Assembly (NCBI RefSeq): GCF_022347685.1
Contig: NZ_JAKRGF010000005.1
Span: 62,001 to 126,000, forward strand
Source: Thalassobius sp. Cn5-15
GTDB lineage: Bacteria; Pseudomonadota; Alphaproteobacteria; Rhodobacterales; Rhodobacteraceae
DNA length: 64,000 bases
Direction: 5' to 3'
Under the pieces are notes generated by a model. That model made no database searches and was not told the DNA's origin. It was given only the letters and a program-made list of their open reading frames with translations. A program made the translations under genes and the position numbers. The first letter of the stretch is position 1. Every line of letters begins with the position of its first letter. This document shows, in pieces, positions 34,744-44,740 of the stretch.

Positions 34744-35622
34744 ATGCGTAAGATAACATTCCTTATCCCTGTCGTGGTGATTGCGATTGTTGGCGTGCTG
34801 TCGTCGGTCTTTGTGGTCGATGAACGCGAAAAGGCGCTGGTGCTGCAGTTCGGCCAGATCCGTGCGGTGAAGCAGGAACCGGGGCTTAGCTTCAAGATCC
34901 CGCTCATTCAGGAAGTGGTGCGTTACGACGACCGTATCCTGTCACTGGACACCGACACCATCGAGGTGACACCGTCCGATGACCGTCGTCTGGTTGTGGA
35001 CGCCTTTGCCCGCTACCGCATCAGCGATGTGGTGCAGTTTCGTCAGGCCGTTGGCGCCGGCGGTGTGCGTCTGGCCGAAGAGCGTCTGAGCTCGATTCTG
35101 AACTCGAAAATCCGCGAAGTGCTGGGTGCCGATCAGGTGACCTCTGACACCATCTTGTCGGAAAACCGTGCCGAACTGATGGTGCGGATCCGTGACCAAG
35201 CCCGTACCGAGGCACGCAGTCTTGGTCTGGATGTGGTGGATGTGCGTTTGAAGCAGACCAACCTGCCCGAGCAGAACCTGAACGCCACCTTCGCACGGAT
35301 GCGTGCCGAACGTGAGCGTGAGGCGGCTGATGAGGTTGCGCGCGGTAACGAAGCAGCCCAGCGTGTACGTGCGCAGGCGGATCGTACTGTTGTGGAAACC
35401 TTGTCGGAATCCGAACGTGAAGCGCAGGTTGTGCGTGGTGAAGCAGACGCAGAGCGTAACGGCATTTTCGCCGAAGCGTTCGGTGCGGATCCCGAATTCT
35501 TTGCCTTCTACCGCTCGCTGCAGGCCTATGAGAATGCACTGAAGGGTAGCAACTCGTCGCTGGTGATGACGCCGGACAGCGAGTTTTTTGATTACCTGAA
35601 ATCGGATCAGGTGGCTCAGTAA
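34744..35622 (+). CDS. hflC: FtsH protease regulator HflC
   Basis: 292 aa. N-terminal membrane anchor (KITFLIPVVVIAIVGVLSSV), SPFH domain starting VDEREKALVLQFGQIRAVKQ, and a charged coiled coil RMRAEREREAADEVARGNEA. Partner of HflK in the periplasmic cage. It is immediately downstream of hflK and followed 10 nt later by the DUF2065 gene. Confidence 0.96.
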   Translation: MRKITFLIPVVVIAIVGVLSSVFVVDEREKALVLQFGQIRAVKQEPGLSFKIPLIQEVVRYDDRILSLDTDTIEVTPSDDRRLVVDAFARYRISDVVQFRQAVGAGGVRLAEERLSSILNSKIREVLGADQVTSDTILSENRAELMVRIRDQARTEARSLGLDVVDVRLKQTNLPEQNLNATFARMRAEREREAADEVARGNEAAQRVRAQADRTVVETLSESEREAQVVRGEADAERNGIFAEAFGADPEFFAFYRSLQAYENALKGSNSSLVMTPDSEFFDYLKSDQVAQ

Positions 35623-35632
35623 GGGGGCCTTT

Positions 35633-35827
35633 ATGGAACATGTCATTCTGGCCCTCGGGCTGGTCTTGATGGTAGAGGGGCTGGCCTATGCGCTGGCCCC
35701 TTCTTTTATTGAAGAATTACTTGAGATGCTGCGCGCGCTGCCGGTGGCGACACGTCGAAACATGGGGCTGGCGGCGCTGGCACTGGGGTTGGTATTGGTG
35801 TGGCTGGCCAAGAGTTTGGGTGCGTAA
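35633..35827 (+). CDS. DUF2065 small membrane protein
   Basis: 64 aa with two membrane spans (about 4-22 and 43-60) around a short loop. It matches DUF2065, which is regularly encoded next to hflKC and degP in proteobacteria. Likely accessory to envelope proteostasis (inference from conserved position). GGGGGCC precedes its ATG. Confidence 0.9.
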   Translation: MEHVILALGLVLMVEGLAYALAPSFIEELLEMLRALPVATRRNMGLAALALGLVLVWLAKSLGA

Positions 35828-35911
35828 GATGCTGATCTTGCGTCGGTTTCCTATCGGCGGCGACTTGCCTGTTCACAGGCAGTTGAATAATCTTTGGTCT
35901 GGATGAGTTGA

Positions 35912-35960
35912 ACATTGCGCCTGTTCGGCCAATGTTAAACCAAACGGTTCGGCGCAATGT
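35912..35960 (+). promoter_or_regulatory. Inverted repeat upstream of degP
   Basis: ACATTGCGCC (35912-35921) is perfectly complementary to GGCGCAATGT (35951-35960), with 29 nt between. It ends 33 nt before the degP start and could be a stress-regulator operator or leader structure. A smaller TGCCTG/CAGGCA hairpin lies at about 35866-35882. Confidence 0.45.
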
Positions 35961-35993
35961 CGGATCCTGACATATTGAGAGGAGATTAAGGGC

Positions 35994-37466
35994 GTGACCC
36001 ATAAACGTGCACAGGCAATTGCCGCACCCCTCCCGCAGCGGTCGATCCTGCTGCAACGGGCGTTCTGGCTGGGGCTGATGGCCTCGGCGCTGATCCTGCT
36101 GCAGGCGGTTCAATCGCAAGCCCGCCCGGACAGTTTCGCCGATCTGGCGGATGAGATTAGCGACGCAGTTGTGAACATCACAACCTCTACCGTTGTCGCG
36201 GGCAGCCAGGGACCGAACTTTAATATCCCTGATGGCAGCCCGTTTGAAGATTTCTTCCGCGAGTTTCAGGACCGCAATCAGGGCGACCGCCCGCGTCGGT
36301 CCTCGGCGCTGGGGTCCGGTTTTGTGATTTCTGAGGATGGCTATATCGTCACCAACAACCACGTCATCGAAAGCGCTGATGAAGTGTTTATCGAATTCTT
36401 CTCCGGCGAAGAGCTGGAAGCAAAAATCGTTGGCACTGATCCCAACACCGATATCGCACTGCTGAAGGTAGAGGCGGACAAACCGCTGCCTTTCGTGAAC
36501 TTCGGTGACAGTGACATGGCCCGCGTTGGCGATTGGGTTGTGGCAATGGGCAACCCGCTGGGGCAGGGCTTCTCGGTCTCCGCTGGGATCGTTTCGGCGC
36601 GTAACCGTGCGCTGTCGGGCAGCTATGACGACTACATCCAGACGGATGCGGCGATTAACCGTGGCAACTCAGGTGGTCCGCTGTTCAACATGGACGGCGA
36701 CGTGATCGGCGTGAACACCGCGATCCTGTCGCCCAACGGCGGTTCCATCGGGATCGGCTTTTCTATGGCGTCGAACGTTGTGACCCGTGTGGTGGATCAG
36801 CTGCGTGAATTTGGGGAAACCCGCCGTGGTTGGCTGGGCGTGCGTATTCAGGATCTGGACGCCGACGTGGCCGAAGCGCTGGGTCTGGAAAACACCAACG
36901 GTGCAATTGTTGCTGGTGTGCCCGAAGGTCCTGCCAAGGATGCTGGTGTGCTGCAGGGGGATGTGATCGTAACCTTTGACGGTGTTGATGTGAAAGACAC
37001 CCGCGCGCTGGTGCGTCAGGTCGGTAACACTGAGGTCGGTAAGACCGTGCGCGTTGTTGTCTTCCGCGATGGCAAGACCGTGACGCTGAAGATTAAGCTG
37101 GGTCGCCGCGAAGATGCCGAAGCCATCCCTGCCACCACACCTGATGCGGAAAAACCCGCAGAACCGACTGAGGTGCTGGGCATGATGCTGTCGCCGGTCA
37201 ATGAAGAACTGAGCGCCGAACTGGACCTGCCCAATGGCACTACGGGGCTGGTGGTGATGTCGGTTGATGACACCACTGAGGCCTTTGAAAAAGGCCTGCG
37301 CCGTGGCGATCTGATCACCGAGGCGGGACAGCAGAAACTGTCGCGTGTCGGTGACCTGCAGGATCGCGTCGAAGAGGCGCGCGAGGCGGGCCGCAAATCG
37401 CTGTTGCTGTTGGTACGCCGTGGCGGTGAGCCACGCTTTATCGCCCTGTCGGTCGGCGAAGAGTAA
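35994..37466 (+). CDS. degP: Do-family periplasmic serine protease/chaperone
   Basis: 490 aa. An N-terminal hydrophobic signal (about 23-43) precedes a trypsin-like domain with catalytic His123 (TNNHVIESADEV), Asp153 (PNTDIALLKVE) and Ser226 (INRGNSGGPLF), then two PDZ domains (about 270-350 and 395-485). It degrades or refolds misfolded envelope proteins. The start codon is GTG at 35994 with GAGGAG upstream. It follows hflK-hflC-DUF2065 in the same direction but with a 166-bp gap, so it probably has its own promoter. Confidence 0.95.
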   Translation: MTHKRAQAIAAPLPQRSILLQRAFWLGLMASALILLQAVQSQARPDSFADLADEISDAVVNITTSTVVAGSQGPNFNIPDGSPFEDFFREFQDRNQGDRPRRSSALGSGFVISEDGYIVTNNHVIESADEVFIEFFSGEELEAKIVGTDPNTDIALLKVEADKPLPFVNFGDSDMARVGDWVVAMGNPLGQGFSVSAGIVSARNRALSGSYDDYIQTDAAINRGNSGGPLFNMDGDVIGVNTAILSPNGGSIGIGFSMASNVVTRVVDQLREFGETRRGWLGVRIQDLDADVAEALGLENTNGAIVAGVPEGPAKDAGVLQGDVIVTFDGVDVKDTRALVRQVGNTEVGKTVRVVVFRDGKTVTLKIKLGRREDAEAIPATTPDAEKPAEPTEVLGMMLSPVNEELSAELDLPNGTTGLVVMSVDDTTEAFEKGLRRGDLITEAGQQKLSRVGDLQDRVEEAREAGRKSLLLLVRRGGEPRFIALSVGEE

Positions 37467-37487
37467 GCGCAGCGCATAGAAACGAGG

Positions 37488-37519
37488 AAGCCGCCCGATT
37501 GGGCGGCTTTCATTTTTTA
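37488..37519 (+). terminator. Intrinsic terminator of degP
   Basis: AAGCCGCCC (37488-37496) pairs with GGGCGGCTT (37501-37509) across a GATT loop, followed by TCATTTTTT. Confidence 0.9.
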
Positions 37520-37544
37520 ATGTTATGTTTTTGTCTGTGGCGGA

Positions 37545-38087
37545 TCAGATCCCGTCGCGCGGAACTGTCGCCAATCCCAGCCGGCGTGCCGCGGCCAGTG
37601 ACAGGATACCACTGTCCAGACCTTCGGGCTGCTGGTAGGCGCGGATCGCGGCGCGGGTGCGGTTGTCCATTTCACCGGTCACAATGCCACGATAGAGCCC
37701 ACGCGCCGCCAGCGCCCGCTGGACGGAGGCGATGAAATCGGGTGTCATCATCGTGGTGCAGGGCACCTCGAACCAAATTTCCTGCCGTTGTTTGACCACG
37801 GCCTGCCGCGTCTCTGTCTTGTAGATCGCGGGGCTGAGGACCGTACCATCGGCCAGTACCTCAGCCGGTTGCAGGATGATTTGTTCGGTCACTGTTTCAT
37901 AAACACCAGGCTGGATCCGTTTACCCCAGCAACTGCCCGACGGCGCACCGGGCGGCGCATCATCGACCAACTGCGCCACCTCTGGTGTCGCGCTCAGATG
38001 TGGGACGGGCAGGCTTTCGACACAGGCCGATAGCATCAGCCCACTGCCCAGCAGGCCCAAGACTGTGGGATAGATTTCATTGCGCAT
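37545..38087 (-). CDS. Peptidoglycan-binding lipoprotein
   Basis: 180 aa. Lipobox LSAC with Cys22. The C-terminal third is a PG_binding_1 domain: SVQRALAARGLYRGIVTGEM, DNRTRAAIRAYQQPEGLDSG. The middle part has two pairs of YETVTEQI and YKTETRQA motifs. It should be an outer- or inner-membrane lipoprotein holding the cell wall. The start at 38087 follows AGAGG; a longer in-frame stretch upstream lacks a lipoprotein signal. Divergent from the ferredoxin gene. Confidence 0.87.
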   Translation of the reverse strand: MRNEIYPTVLGLLGSGLMLSACVESLPVPHLSATPEVAQLVDDAPPGAPSGSCWGKRIQPGVYETVTEQIILQPAEVLADGTVLSPAIYKTETRQAVVKQRQEIWFEVPCTTMMTPDFIASVQRALAARGLYRGIVTGEMDNRTRAAIRAYQQPEGLDSGILSLAAARRLGLATVPRDGI

Positions 38088-38223
38088 CTGCTTTGCCTCT
38101 TGCCGCCCCGCTTCTTGGCTTAATTGCGTGGGCGTGCTTCGTTGCGCGGTAGCATAGCGGCAAAAACTGCCCCGATAAAGCGTCACGATCTGATGGGCTT
38201 GAAGTGGCGCGAACCTTGTCTGA

Positions 38224-38663
<440 letters not shown>

Positions 38664-38664
<1 letters not shown>

Positions 38665-39377
38665 TGCTGCGCGCGGGTCTCTTTGTGGCACTGGTGTGTC
38701 TGTCCGGTACTGTGGCTGCCGCGGACCCGCTGATCCTGTCGGCTCGTTTTGATGAACCGACGACGCGCTATCCTCACGGGGTTCTGGGTGACGCGGTGGA
38801 ATATGGTCAGCTGGTGCTGGAGGTAGCTGAGGGCGATACGCGTCAGCGGGTGACCATCACCCTACCGCAGGATCATGTGTTTGAGGATCTGGCGCCGCGT
38901 CTGGTCGATGTGACGGGCAATGGCGTGCCAGAGGTGGTTGTGATCGAAACTGATGCTGCGCGTGGCGCAGCGCTGGCGATTTACAACGCTGATGGCAAGC
39001 TGGCAGAAACGCCCCATATCGGCACCACCAACCGCTGGCTGGCGCCTATCGGGGCTGCGGATCTGGATGGTGATGGGTACGTTGAATTAGCCTATATCGA
39101 CCGGCCTCATCTGGCCAAAACCCTGCGCGTCTGGCGCTACGCAGATGGCAATCTGATCCAGATTGCCAGCACCAAGGGTCTGACCAACCACAAAATCGGC
39201 TGGGATTTCATCGCTGGTGGCCTGCTGGCCTGTGACGACATGCCGGAACTGATCACCGCCGATGCGGGCTGGTCACGGATTGTGGCGACGCGGCTGGAGG
39301 GCGACCAACTGATGCGCCGTGATTTGGGGGCCTACGACGGGCCAAAGAGTTTGGATCGCGCGACACTGTGTGAGTGA
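38664..39377 (+). CDS. Secreted VCBS/FG-GAP-like repeat protein
   Basis: 237 aa. Signal peptide at 1-20 (GLFVALVCLSGTVAAA). Beta-propeller-type repeats with calcium loops: LVDVTGNGVPEVVVIETDA and AADLDGDGYVELAYIDR. Probably a periplasmic propeller; no enzymatic motif seen. Its start overlaps the stop of the ferredoxin gene (TGATG), implying coupled translation, although the two proteins act in different compartments. Confidence 0.82.
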
Positions 39378-39535
39378 GTGCGCGTCAATCGGCATGCAAC
39401 CGGACCTCTGTCGGTCTCTAACTGTTTGAATTTAAGGGTGTGACTTTGCTCTTAATCAGCTTATGGTGGCGCGACAACATTGCGACGACGTAAGCCACCG
39501 ACTTTCGGCAGCTACCAATATTATCGGAGGCTGCC

Positions 39536-40003
39536 GTGCGACCCTTATTTTGTGCCTACATAGCGTTTTGCGCTCTTTCATCTGCCACCGCCTCAATTGC
39601 TCAGACACCCAATCCTGAAAATACGTTAGCGGCCGTTATTTCACGCTCAATGAGTGAGAAAGCACCCGCCTATCTGCAATTGGCCAACGGGCCATGCTGG
39701 CCGTCCACGATTGAGGTTGTTAAAGGTGCGCCAGCCTTCGCCGGTGGTCAGGGACCAGTTGCGCGCATTTATGCGGATCAAAACGGGCGTATGATGTTGT
39801 TGCTGGACGGCAAGGCTGGTCAGAGCGAGGTGGGCTCATATATGGTTTTGCGTTCGGCGGAAGTCTCGCAAGATCCGGACGTTGTCACACTGCGCCCAAC
39901 GGCGGTGTGCCTTGCGGGGGCTGGAAAACCGCAGTGTAACCAGAAGGTCGGTGGCTTGAGAAGGCTGTCACTGCGCGTCTCGTCCCACAATATCTGTCAA
40001 TGA
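39536..40003 (+). CDS. Secreted protein of unknown function
   Basis: 155 aa starting at GTG 39536 behind a good GGAGG. Signal peptide at about 1-22 (FCALSSATASIAQ). The mature part has four cysteines that could form disulfides (in NGPCWPSTIE, TAVCLAGAGKPQC and the C-terminal NICQ). I do not recognise a domain. It sits alone between a propeller protein gene and convergent purD, with 158 bp upstream. Confidence 0.7.
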   Translation: MRPLFCAYIAFCALSSATASIAQTPNPENTLAAVISRSMSEKAPAYLQLANGPCWPSTIEVVKGAPAFAGGQGPVARIYADQNGRMMLLLDGKAGQSEVGSYMVLRSAEVSQDPDVVTLRPTAVCLAGAGKPQCNQKVGGLRRLSLRVSSHNICQ

Positions 40004-40050
40004 CAGACCCCGTGCCTTTGATGTGGTAAGGCGCACGCCAGAAATGTCAC

Positions 40051-40080
40051 AAGCCCCAGGACCATGTTCTGGGGCTTGTT
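40051..40080. terminator. Hairpin between convergent genes
   Basis: AAGCCCCAG (40051-40059) pairs with CTGGGGCTT (40069-40077). T-rich on the plus side (GTTGATTTT); it may terminate the secreted-protein gene and purD from either side. Confidence 0.6.
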
Positions 40081-40093
40081 GATTTTAGAACGC

Positions 40094-41356
40094 TTACAGC
40101 GCGCGCCAGCCGATGTCGCGGCGGCAGAAGCCTTCGGGCCAGTCGATCTGATCAACCATCGCATAGGCCCGTTCCTGCGCCTCTTTGAGCGACGCACCAC
40201 GGGCGGTGACGTTCAGAACACGGCCGCCGGTGGCGATGATCTGGCCGTCCTTCGACCCCGTGCCGGCGTGGAAACACATTTCCGAACTGGTTTCCGGCAG
40301 CGCATCCAGACCGTTGATTGCAGACCCCTTCTGATAAGAACCCGGGTAGCCCTGTGCCGCCATTACCACGGTCATCGCGTGATCATCGGCCCAGTTGATC
40401 TGTGCCTCTGCCAGACGACCTTCGGCACAGGCCTGCATCAGATCCAGCGCTTGCGCACCCAAACGCAACATCAGGACCTGACATTCGGGATCACCGAAGC
40501 GGACGTTGTATTCCACCAGACGCGGCTGGCCGTCCTTGATCATCAGACCAGCGTAGAGAACGCCCTGATAGGGCATGCCACGATCGGCCATGGCCTTCAT
40601 CGTGGGTTTGATAATCTCGCTCATCGCTTTTTCAGCAATGGCGTCCGACAGGACAGGGGCAGGGGAGTAGGCGCCCATGCCGCCGGTGTTCAGGCCAGTG
40701 TCGCCTTCGCCCACACGTTTGTGGTCCTGCGCGGTGCCGATGGCCAGACAGTCCTCGCCGTCCACCAGAATGAAGTAGGAGGCTTCTTCGCCTTCCATGA
40801 ATTCTTCAATCACCACCTCGGCGCCCGCATCGCCAAATTCACCGCCGAACATGTCGTCGATGGCGGCCAGCGCGGTTTGTTCGTCCATCGCAACGATGAC
40901 GCCCTTACCCGCCGCCAGCCCGTCGGCCTTGACCACAATGGGGGCGCCTTTTGCGCGGATGTGGGCCTTCGCGGCCTCGGGATCGGTGAAATGGCCATAC
41001 CCTGCGGTGGGGGCGTTTGCCGCGTCGCAAATCTCCTTGGTGAAGCTTTTCGACGCTTCCAGTTTCGCCGCTGCAGCTGAGGGACCAAAGACCAGAACGC
41101 CTGCATCGCGCAGACGGTCAGCAACACCTTCGGCCAGCGGGGCCTCTGGGCCGACGATAACGAAATCAATGGCGTTTTCTTCGCAGAAGTTCACCACCGC
41201 CGCGCCGCTGAGGATATCGAGGCTGGCACAATCGGCGATCTGCGCGATGCCTGCGTTGCCGGGCGCGACGATCAGCTTGTCGCATTTCGGATTCTGCATC
41301 ACTGCCCAGGCTAGGGCATGTTCACGTCCACCACTTCCGAGGATGAGGATATTCAT
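40094..41356 (-). CDS. purD: Phosphoribosylamine-glycine ligase (GAR synthetase)
   Basis: 420 aa ATP-grasp enzyme, second step of purine synthesis. Signatures are MNILILGSGGREHALAWA, APGNAGI, VIVGPEAPLAEGVADRLR, KADGLAAGKGVIVA, FMEGEEASYF and YNVRFGDPECQVLM. Start at 41356 with GGAGAGAG upstream. Divergent from xseA with 83 bp between. Confidence 0.97.
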   Translation of the reverse strand: MNILILGSGGREHALAWAVMQNPKCDKLIVAPGNAGIAQIADCASLDILSGAAVVNFCEENAIDFVIVGPEAPLAEGVADRLRDAGVLVFGPSAAAAKLEASKSFTKEICDAANAPTAGYGHFTDPEAAKAHIRAKGAPIVVKADGLAAGKGVIVAMDEQTALAAIDDMFGGEFGDAGAEVVIEEFMEGEEASYFILVDGEDCLAIGTAQDHKRVGEGDTGLNTGGMGAYSPAPVLSDAIAEKAMSEIIKPTMKAMADRGMPYQGVLYAGLMIKDGQPRLVEYNVRFGDPECQVLMLRLGAQALDLMQACAEGRLAEAQINWADDHAMTVVMAAQGYPGSYQKGSAINGLDALPETSSEMCFHAGTGSKDGQIIATGGRVLNVTARGASLKEAQERAYAMVDQIDWPEGFCRRDIGWRAL

Positions 41357-41439
41357 CGGCTCTCTCCGCTTGGCCTTCTGTTGGGGGCGTTCTAAGGTGG
41401 GTGGCAACAGGAAACAAGTGAACAGAGCAGCGCATAGGC

Positions 41440-42969
41440 ATGTCAGAGCTTTTTGATGATCCCAGAGAGGGCGAAAACGCCCCGGAATTCAGCGTTAGTG
41501 AGCTGTCCGGCGCGATCAAGAAGATGATCGAGGGGGAGTTCTCTCATGTGCGTATCAAAGGCGAGATTGGCCGCGTGTCTTTCCCGCGCTCAGGCCACGT
41601 TTATCTGGACCTGAAGGACGACCGGTCCGTGATTGCTGCCGTGATGTGGAAAGGCGTTGCCGCCCGTGTGCAGACCCGCCCTGAGGAAGGGCTGGAGGTG
41701 GTGGCAACAGGGCGTCTGACCACTTTCCCCGGGCAGTCGAAATATCAGCTTGTGATTGAGAATCTGAAGCCAGCGGGTATGGGCGCCCTGATGGCGATGC
41801 TGGAAAAGCGTAAGGCGATGCTGCAGGCTGAGGGTCTGTTTGACGCTGCACGTAAGAAGCCGATCCCCTACCTGCCAGGCGTCATCGGCGTTGTCACTTC
41901 GCCCTCCGGTGCGGTGATCCGCGATATTCTGCATCGCTTGCGGGATCGCTTTCCACGCAAGGTGCTGATTTGGCCGGTTGCGGTACAGGGTGAACGCTGT
42001 GCGCCAGAAGTGGCAAATGCGATCCAGGGGTTTAACGCGCTGACACCGGGCGGTGCCTTGCCGCGGCCTGATTTGCTGATCGTTGCCCGTGGTGGCGGGT
42101 CTGTTGAGGATCTGTGGGGCTTCAATGAAGAGGTGGTGGCCCGCGCCGCAGCCGCATCGGATATTCCGCTGATTTCGGCGGTCGGACACGAAACTGATAC
42201 GACGCTGATCGACTATGTGTCCGATCAACGTGCGCCGACACCCACGGCAGCGGCGGAACTGGCCGTGCCGGTGCGGATGGAGCTGATGGCATGGGTTGAT
42301 CAACAAAACGCACGGCTATCCACCGCACTGAGCCAAGGGATCAGTCAACGCGGCCAGCGTCTGCGCGACCTGTCCCGTGCCTTGCCAAGGGCTGATGCGC
42401 TGCTGGACGGGCCGCGTCAGCGGCTGGATACGTGGGGGGACAAACTGCCCCGGGCGCTGGCTGGGCGCGTGCAGCAGCATCAAATCCGCCTGAGCAAAGC
42501 GGCTGGCGCTCTGCGTCCGGGGAGCCTTAGTCAGCGGATTGAGCGGGATCGACTTCGGCTGCCCCCTTATGAGGGAAGGCTTAAGAACGCGCTGGGCCGC
42601 GAGGTGCGTCAGAAGCGCGAGACTTTGGATCGCCTGTCCAAACGCCTGTCAGATGTTAGCCAGCGTCAGGTGGAGGGCTGGCACACCCGTCTTGATGGAT
42701 TGGAGCGGTTGCGCCAAACGCTGGGCTATGAGGCGACGCTGGAACGCGGTTATGCAGTGGTGCGGGGCGACAGTGATGTGGTGACGACGCAAGCTGCTGC
42801 CACTGCCGCTGCGCATCTGGAGATCCAGTTTGCCGATGGGCGCGTCGCGGTCAGGGCAGGAGAGGCAGGGGGGGCATCACCTGCCAAGCCTGCCAGTCCG
42901 CCCAAGGCCAAGACCGCAAGCAAACCAAAGCCAAAACCAGCCCCGCCAGAACAGGGCGACCTGTTCTGA
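41440..42969 (+). CDS. xseA: Exodeoxyribonuclease VII large subunit
   Basis: 509 aa. OB-fold N-terminus (SELSGAIKKMIEGEFSHVRI), catalytic domain with VTSPSGAVIRDILHRL, VARGGGSVEDLWGFN and SAVGHETDTTLIDYVSDQRA, then a long coiled coil (about 280-430) and a Lys/Pro/Ala tail. It degrades single-stranded DNA with the small subunit XseB, not encoded nearby. The C-terminal tail KPASPPKAKTASKPKPK is longer and more basic than in enterobacteria. Confidence 0.96.
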   Translation: MSELFDDPREGENAPEFSVSELSGAIKKMIEGEFSHVRIKGEIGRVSFPRSGHVYLDLKDDRSVIAAVMWKGVAARVQTRPEEGLEVVATGRLTTFPGQSKYQLVIENLKPAGMGALMAMLEKRKAMLQAEGLFDAARKKPIPYLPGVIGVVTSPSGAVIRDILHRLRDRFPRKVLIWPVAVQGERCAPEVANAIQGFNALTPGGALPRPDLLIVARGGGSVEDLWGFNEEVVARAAAASDIPLISAVGHETDTTLIDYVSDQRAPTPTAAAELAVPVRMELMAWVDQQNARLSTALSQGISQRGQRLRDLSRALPRADALLDGPRQRLDTWGDKLPRALAGRVQQHQIRLSKAAGALRPGSLSQRIERDRLRLPPYEGRLKNALGREVRQKRETLDRLSKRLSDVSQRQVEGWHTRLDGLERLRQTLGYEATLERGYAVVRGDSDVVTTQAAATAAAHLEIQFADGRVAVRAGEAGGASPAKPASPPKAKTASKPKPKPAPPEQGDLF

Positions 42970-43121
42970 GCGCCCCGCACGGCGCACGTGTATATTGCTT
43001 TGAAAATAAGCCGCTTGATCGGCTTGTTTGTCCGGGCGGTCAAAAAAGTTAACGCTAAAACTTGCACATGGCGGGCACTCATGGTCATCTCTCCTCACAA
43101 ATCCATTCGAGGGAGAATGAT

Positions 43122-44699
43122 ATGATTACCCGTATTATCGGTCTGTCTGCTGCGTTGATGTGCGGCACCATTGCTGCGCAGGCGGAAACGCTGCGCTGGG
43201 CGCGCGCAGGTGACGCGCTGACGCTGGATCCGCACGCCCAGAACGAGGGCCCGACCCATACCATCCGTCACCAGATGTATGAGCCGCTGATCATCCGCGA
43301 CGTGTCCGGCGCGTTTGAACCGGCGCTGGCAACCGAATGGGCGCCCAGCGAATCTGACCCGAACGTCTGGGTGTTCAAATTGCGTCAGGGCGTGAAATTC
43401 CACGACGGCGCTGACTTCACCGCCGAAGATGTTGTGTTCAGCTTCGAGCGCGCGAAACAGCCCAACTCGGACATGAAAGAGCTGATCGGTTCGATCACCG
43501 ACGTGCGTGCTGTGGATGATTACACCGTTGAGCTGGTCACCGAAGGCCCGAACCCGATCCTGCCCAACAACCTGACCAACCTGTTCATTATGGACAAAGG
43601 CTGGGCCGAGGCGAACAACACCACCAAGGTTCAGGACTTTGAAGGTGGTGAAATCACCTATGCCACCACCAATGTGAACGGCACTGGTCCTTACACGCTG
43701 GTCAGCCGTGAGCAGGACGTGAAAACCGTCATGGTCAAGAACGAAAACTATTGGGGCATCGATCAGTTCCCAATGGACGTGACTGAAATCATCTACACGC
43801 CGATCCAGAACGCGCCGACCCGCGTTGCTGCGCTGCTGTCGGGTGAGGTGAACTTCCTTCAGGATATGCCGGTTCAGGATTTGCAGCGCGTTGATGGCGC
43901 CGCAGGGTATGGTGTGAAACAGGCACCGCAGAACCGCGTGATCTTCTTTGGTATGAACCAAGGCGCTGCGGATATCGAAGCCGACAACGTCGAGGGTAAA
44001 AATCCGCTGGCCGACGTGCGCGTGCGCAAGGCGATGTCGCTGGCGATCAACCGCGATGCAATCCGTCAGGTTGTGATGCGTGGTCAGTCGGTGCCTGCGG
44101 GCATGATCTCGCCGCCGTTTGTGAACGGCTGGTCGGCTGAAATGGACGCCTCTTCGAAAACCGACCTCGAAGGAGCCAAAGCTCTGATGGCCGAAGCGGG
44201 TTACGGAGACGGCTTCTCCATCCGTCTGGATTGCCCGAATGACCGGTACATCAACGATGAAGCGATCTGTCAGGCCTCCGTCGGCATGCTGGCGCAAATC
44301 GGCGTGAAGGTAAATCTGGACGCGAAGCCCAAGGCGCAGCACTTCCCGCTGATCACCGACAGCAAGACTGATTTTTACATGCTCGGTTGGGGTGTGCCGA
44401 CCTATGACTCGGAATATATCTTCAACTTCCTTGTCCACGGTCGTGAAGCCGACATCGGCACCTGGAATGGCACAGGTTACGATAACGATGAGATCGACAC
44501 CAAGATCAAATCACTGGCTTCCAACACGGATCTCGCATCGCGAAACGCAGATATCGCTGCGATCTGGTCCGAGGTTCAGGATCAACAGCTTTACATCCCG
44601 ATCCACCACCAGGTTTTGAACTGGGCGATGGCTGATGGGGTTGGCATTGAGGTTGATGCCGAAGACCAGCCAAAGGTCAAATACTTCACCATGAAGTAA
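43122..44699 (+). CDS. ABC transporter substrate-binding protein, family 5 (second peptide system)
   Basis: 525 aa. Signal peptide at 1-22 (IIGLSAALMCGTIAAQA). The mature protein begins ETLRWARAGDALTLDPHAQN and has FKLRQGVKFHDGADFTAEDV and VRKAMSLAINRDAIRQVVM. It binds peptides or similar solutes for the permease genes downstream. Start at 43122 with GAGGGAG. It is separated from them by a strong terminator-like hairpin and a further 341 bp. Confidence 0.94.
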   Translation: MITRIIGLSAALMCGTIAAQAETLRWARAGDALTLDPHAQNEGPTHTIRHQMYEPLIIRDVSGAFEPALATEWAPSESDPNVWVFKLRQGVKFHDGADFTAEDVVFSFERAKQPNSDMKELIGSITDVRAVDDYTVELVTEGPNPILPNNLTNLFIMDKGWAEANNTTKVQDFEGGEITYATTNVNGTGPYTLVSREQDVKTVMVKNENYWGIDQFPMDVTEIIYTPIQNAPTRVAALLSGEVNFLQDMPVQDLQRVDGAAGYGVKQAPQNRVIFFGMNQGAADIEADNVEGKNPLADVRVRKAMSLAINRDAIRQVVMRGQSVPAGMISPPFVNGWSAEMDASSKTDLEGAKALMAEAGYGDGFSIRLDCPNDRYINDEAICQASVGMLAQIGVKVNLDAKPKAQHFPLITDSKTDFYMLGWGVPTYDSEYIFNFLVHGREADIGTWNGTGYDNDEIDTKIKSLASNTDLASRNADIAAIWSEVQDQQLYIPIHHQVLNWAMADGVGIEVDAEDQPKVKYFTMK

Positions 44700-44706
44700 G
44701 ATATTG

Positions 44707-44740
44707 CCCCGGTGCCAGACATGGCGCCGGGGTTTCTTTT
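44707..44740 (+). terminator. Terminator or attenuator after the binding-protein gene
   Basis: CCCCGGTGCC (44707-44716) pairs with GGCGCCGGGG (44723-44732), one G-U, 6-nt loop, followed by TTTCTTTT. It lies 8 nt after the stop and inside the transport operon. Confidence 0.87.

Noticed and set aside
43095-44438. 447-codon minus-strand frame opposite the binding-protein gene
   Set aside because: Antisense shadow caused by codon bias; no recognisable domain.
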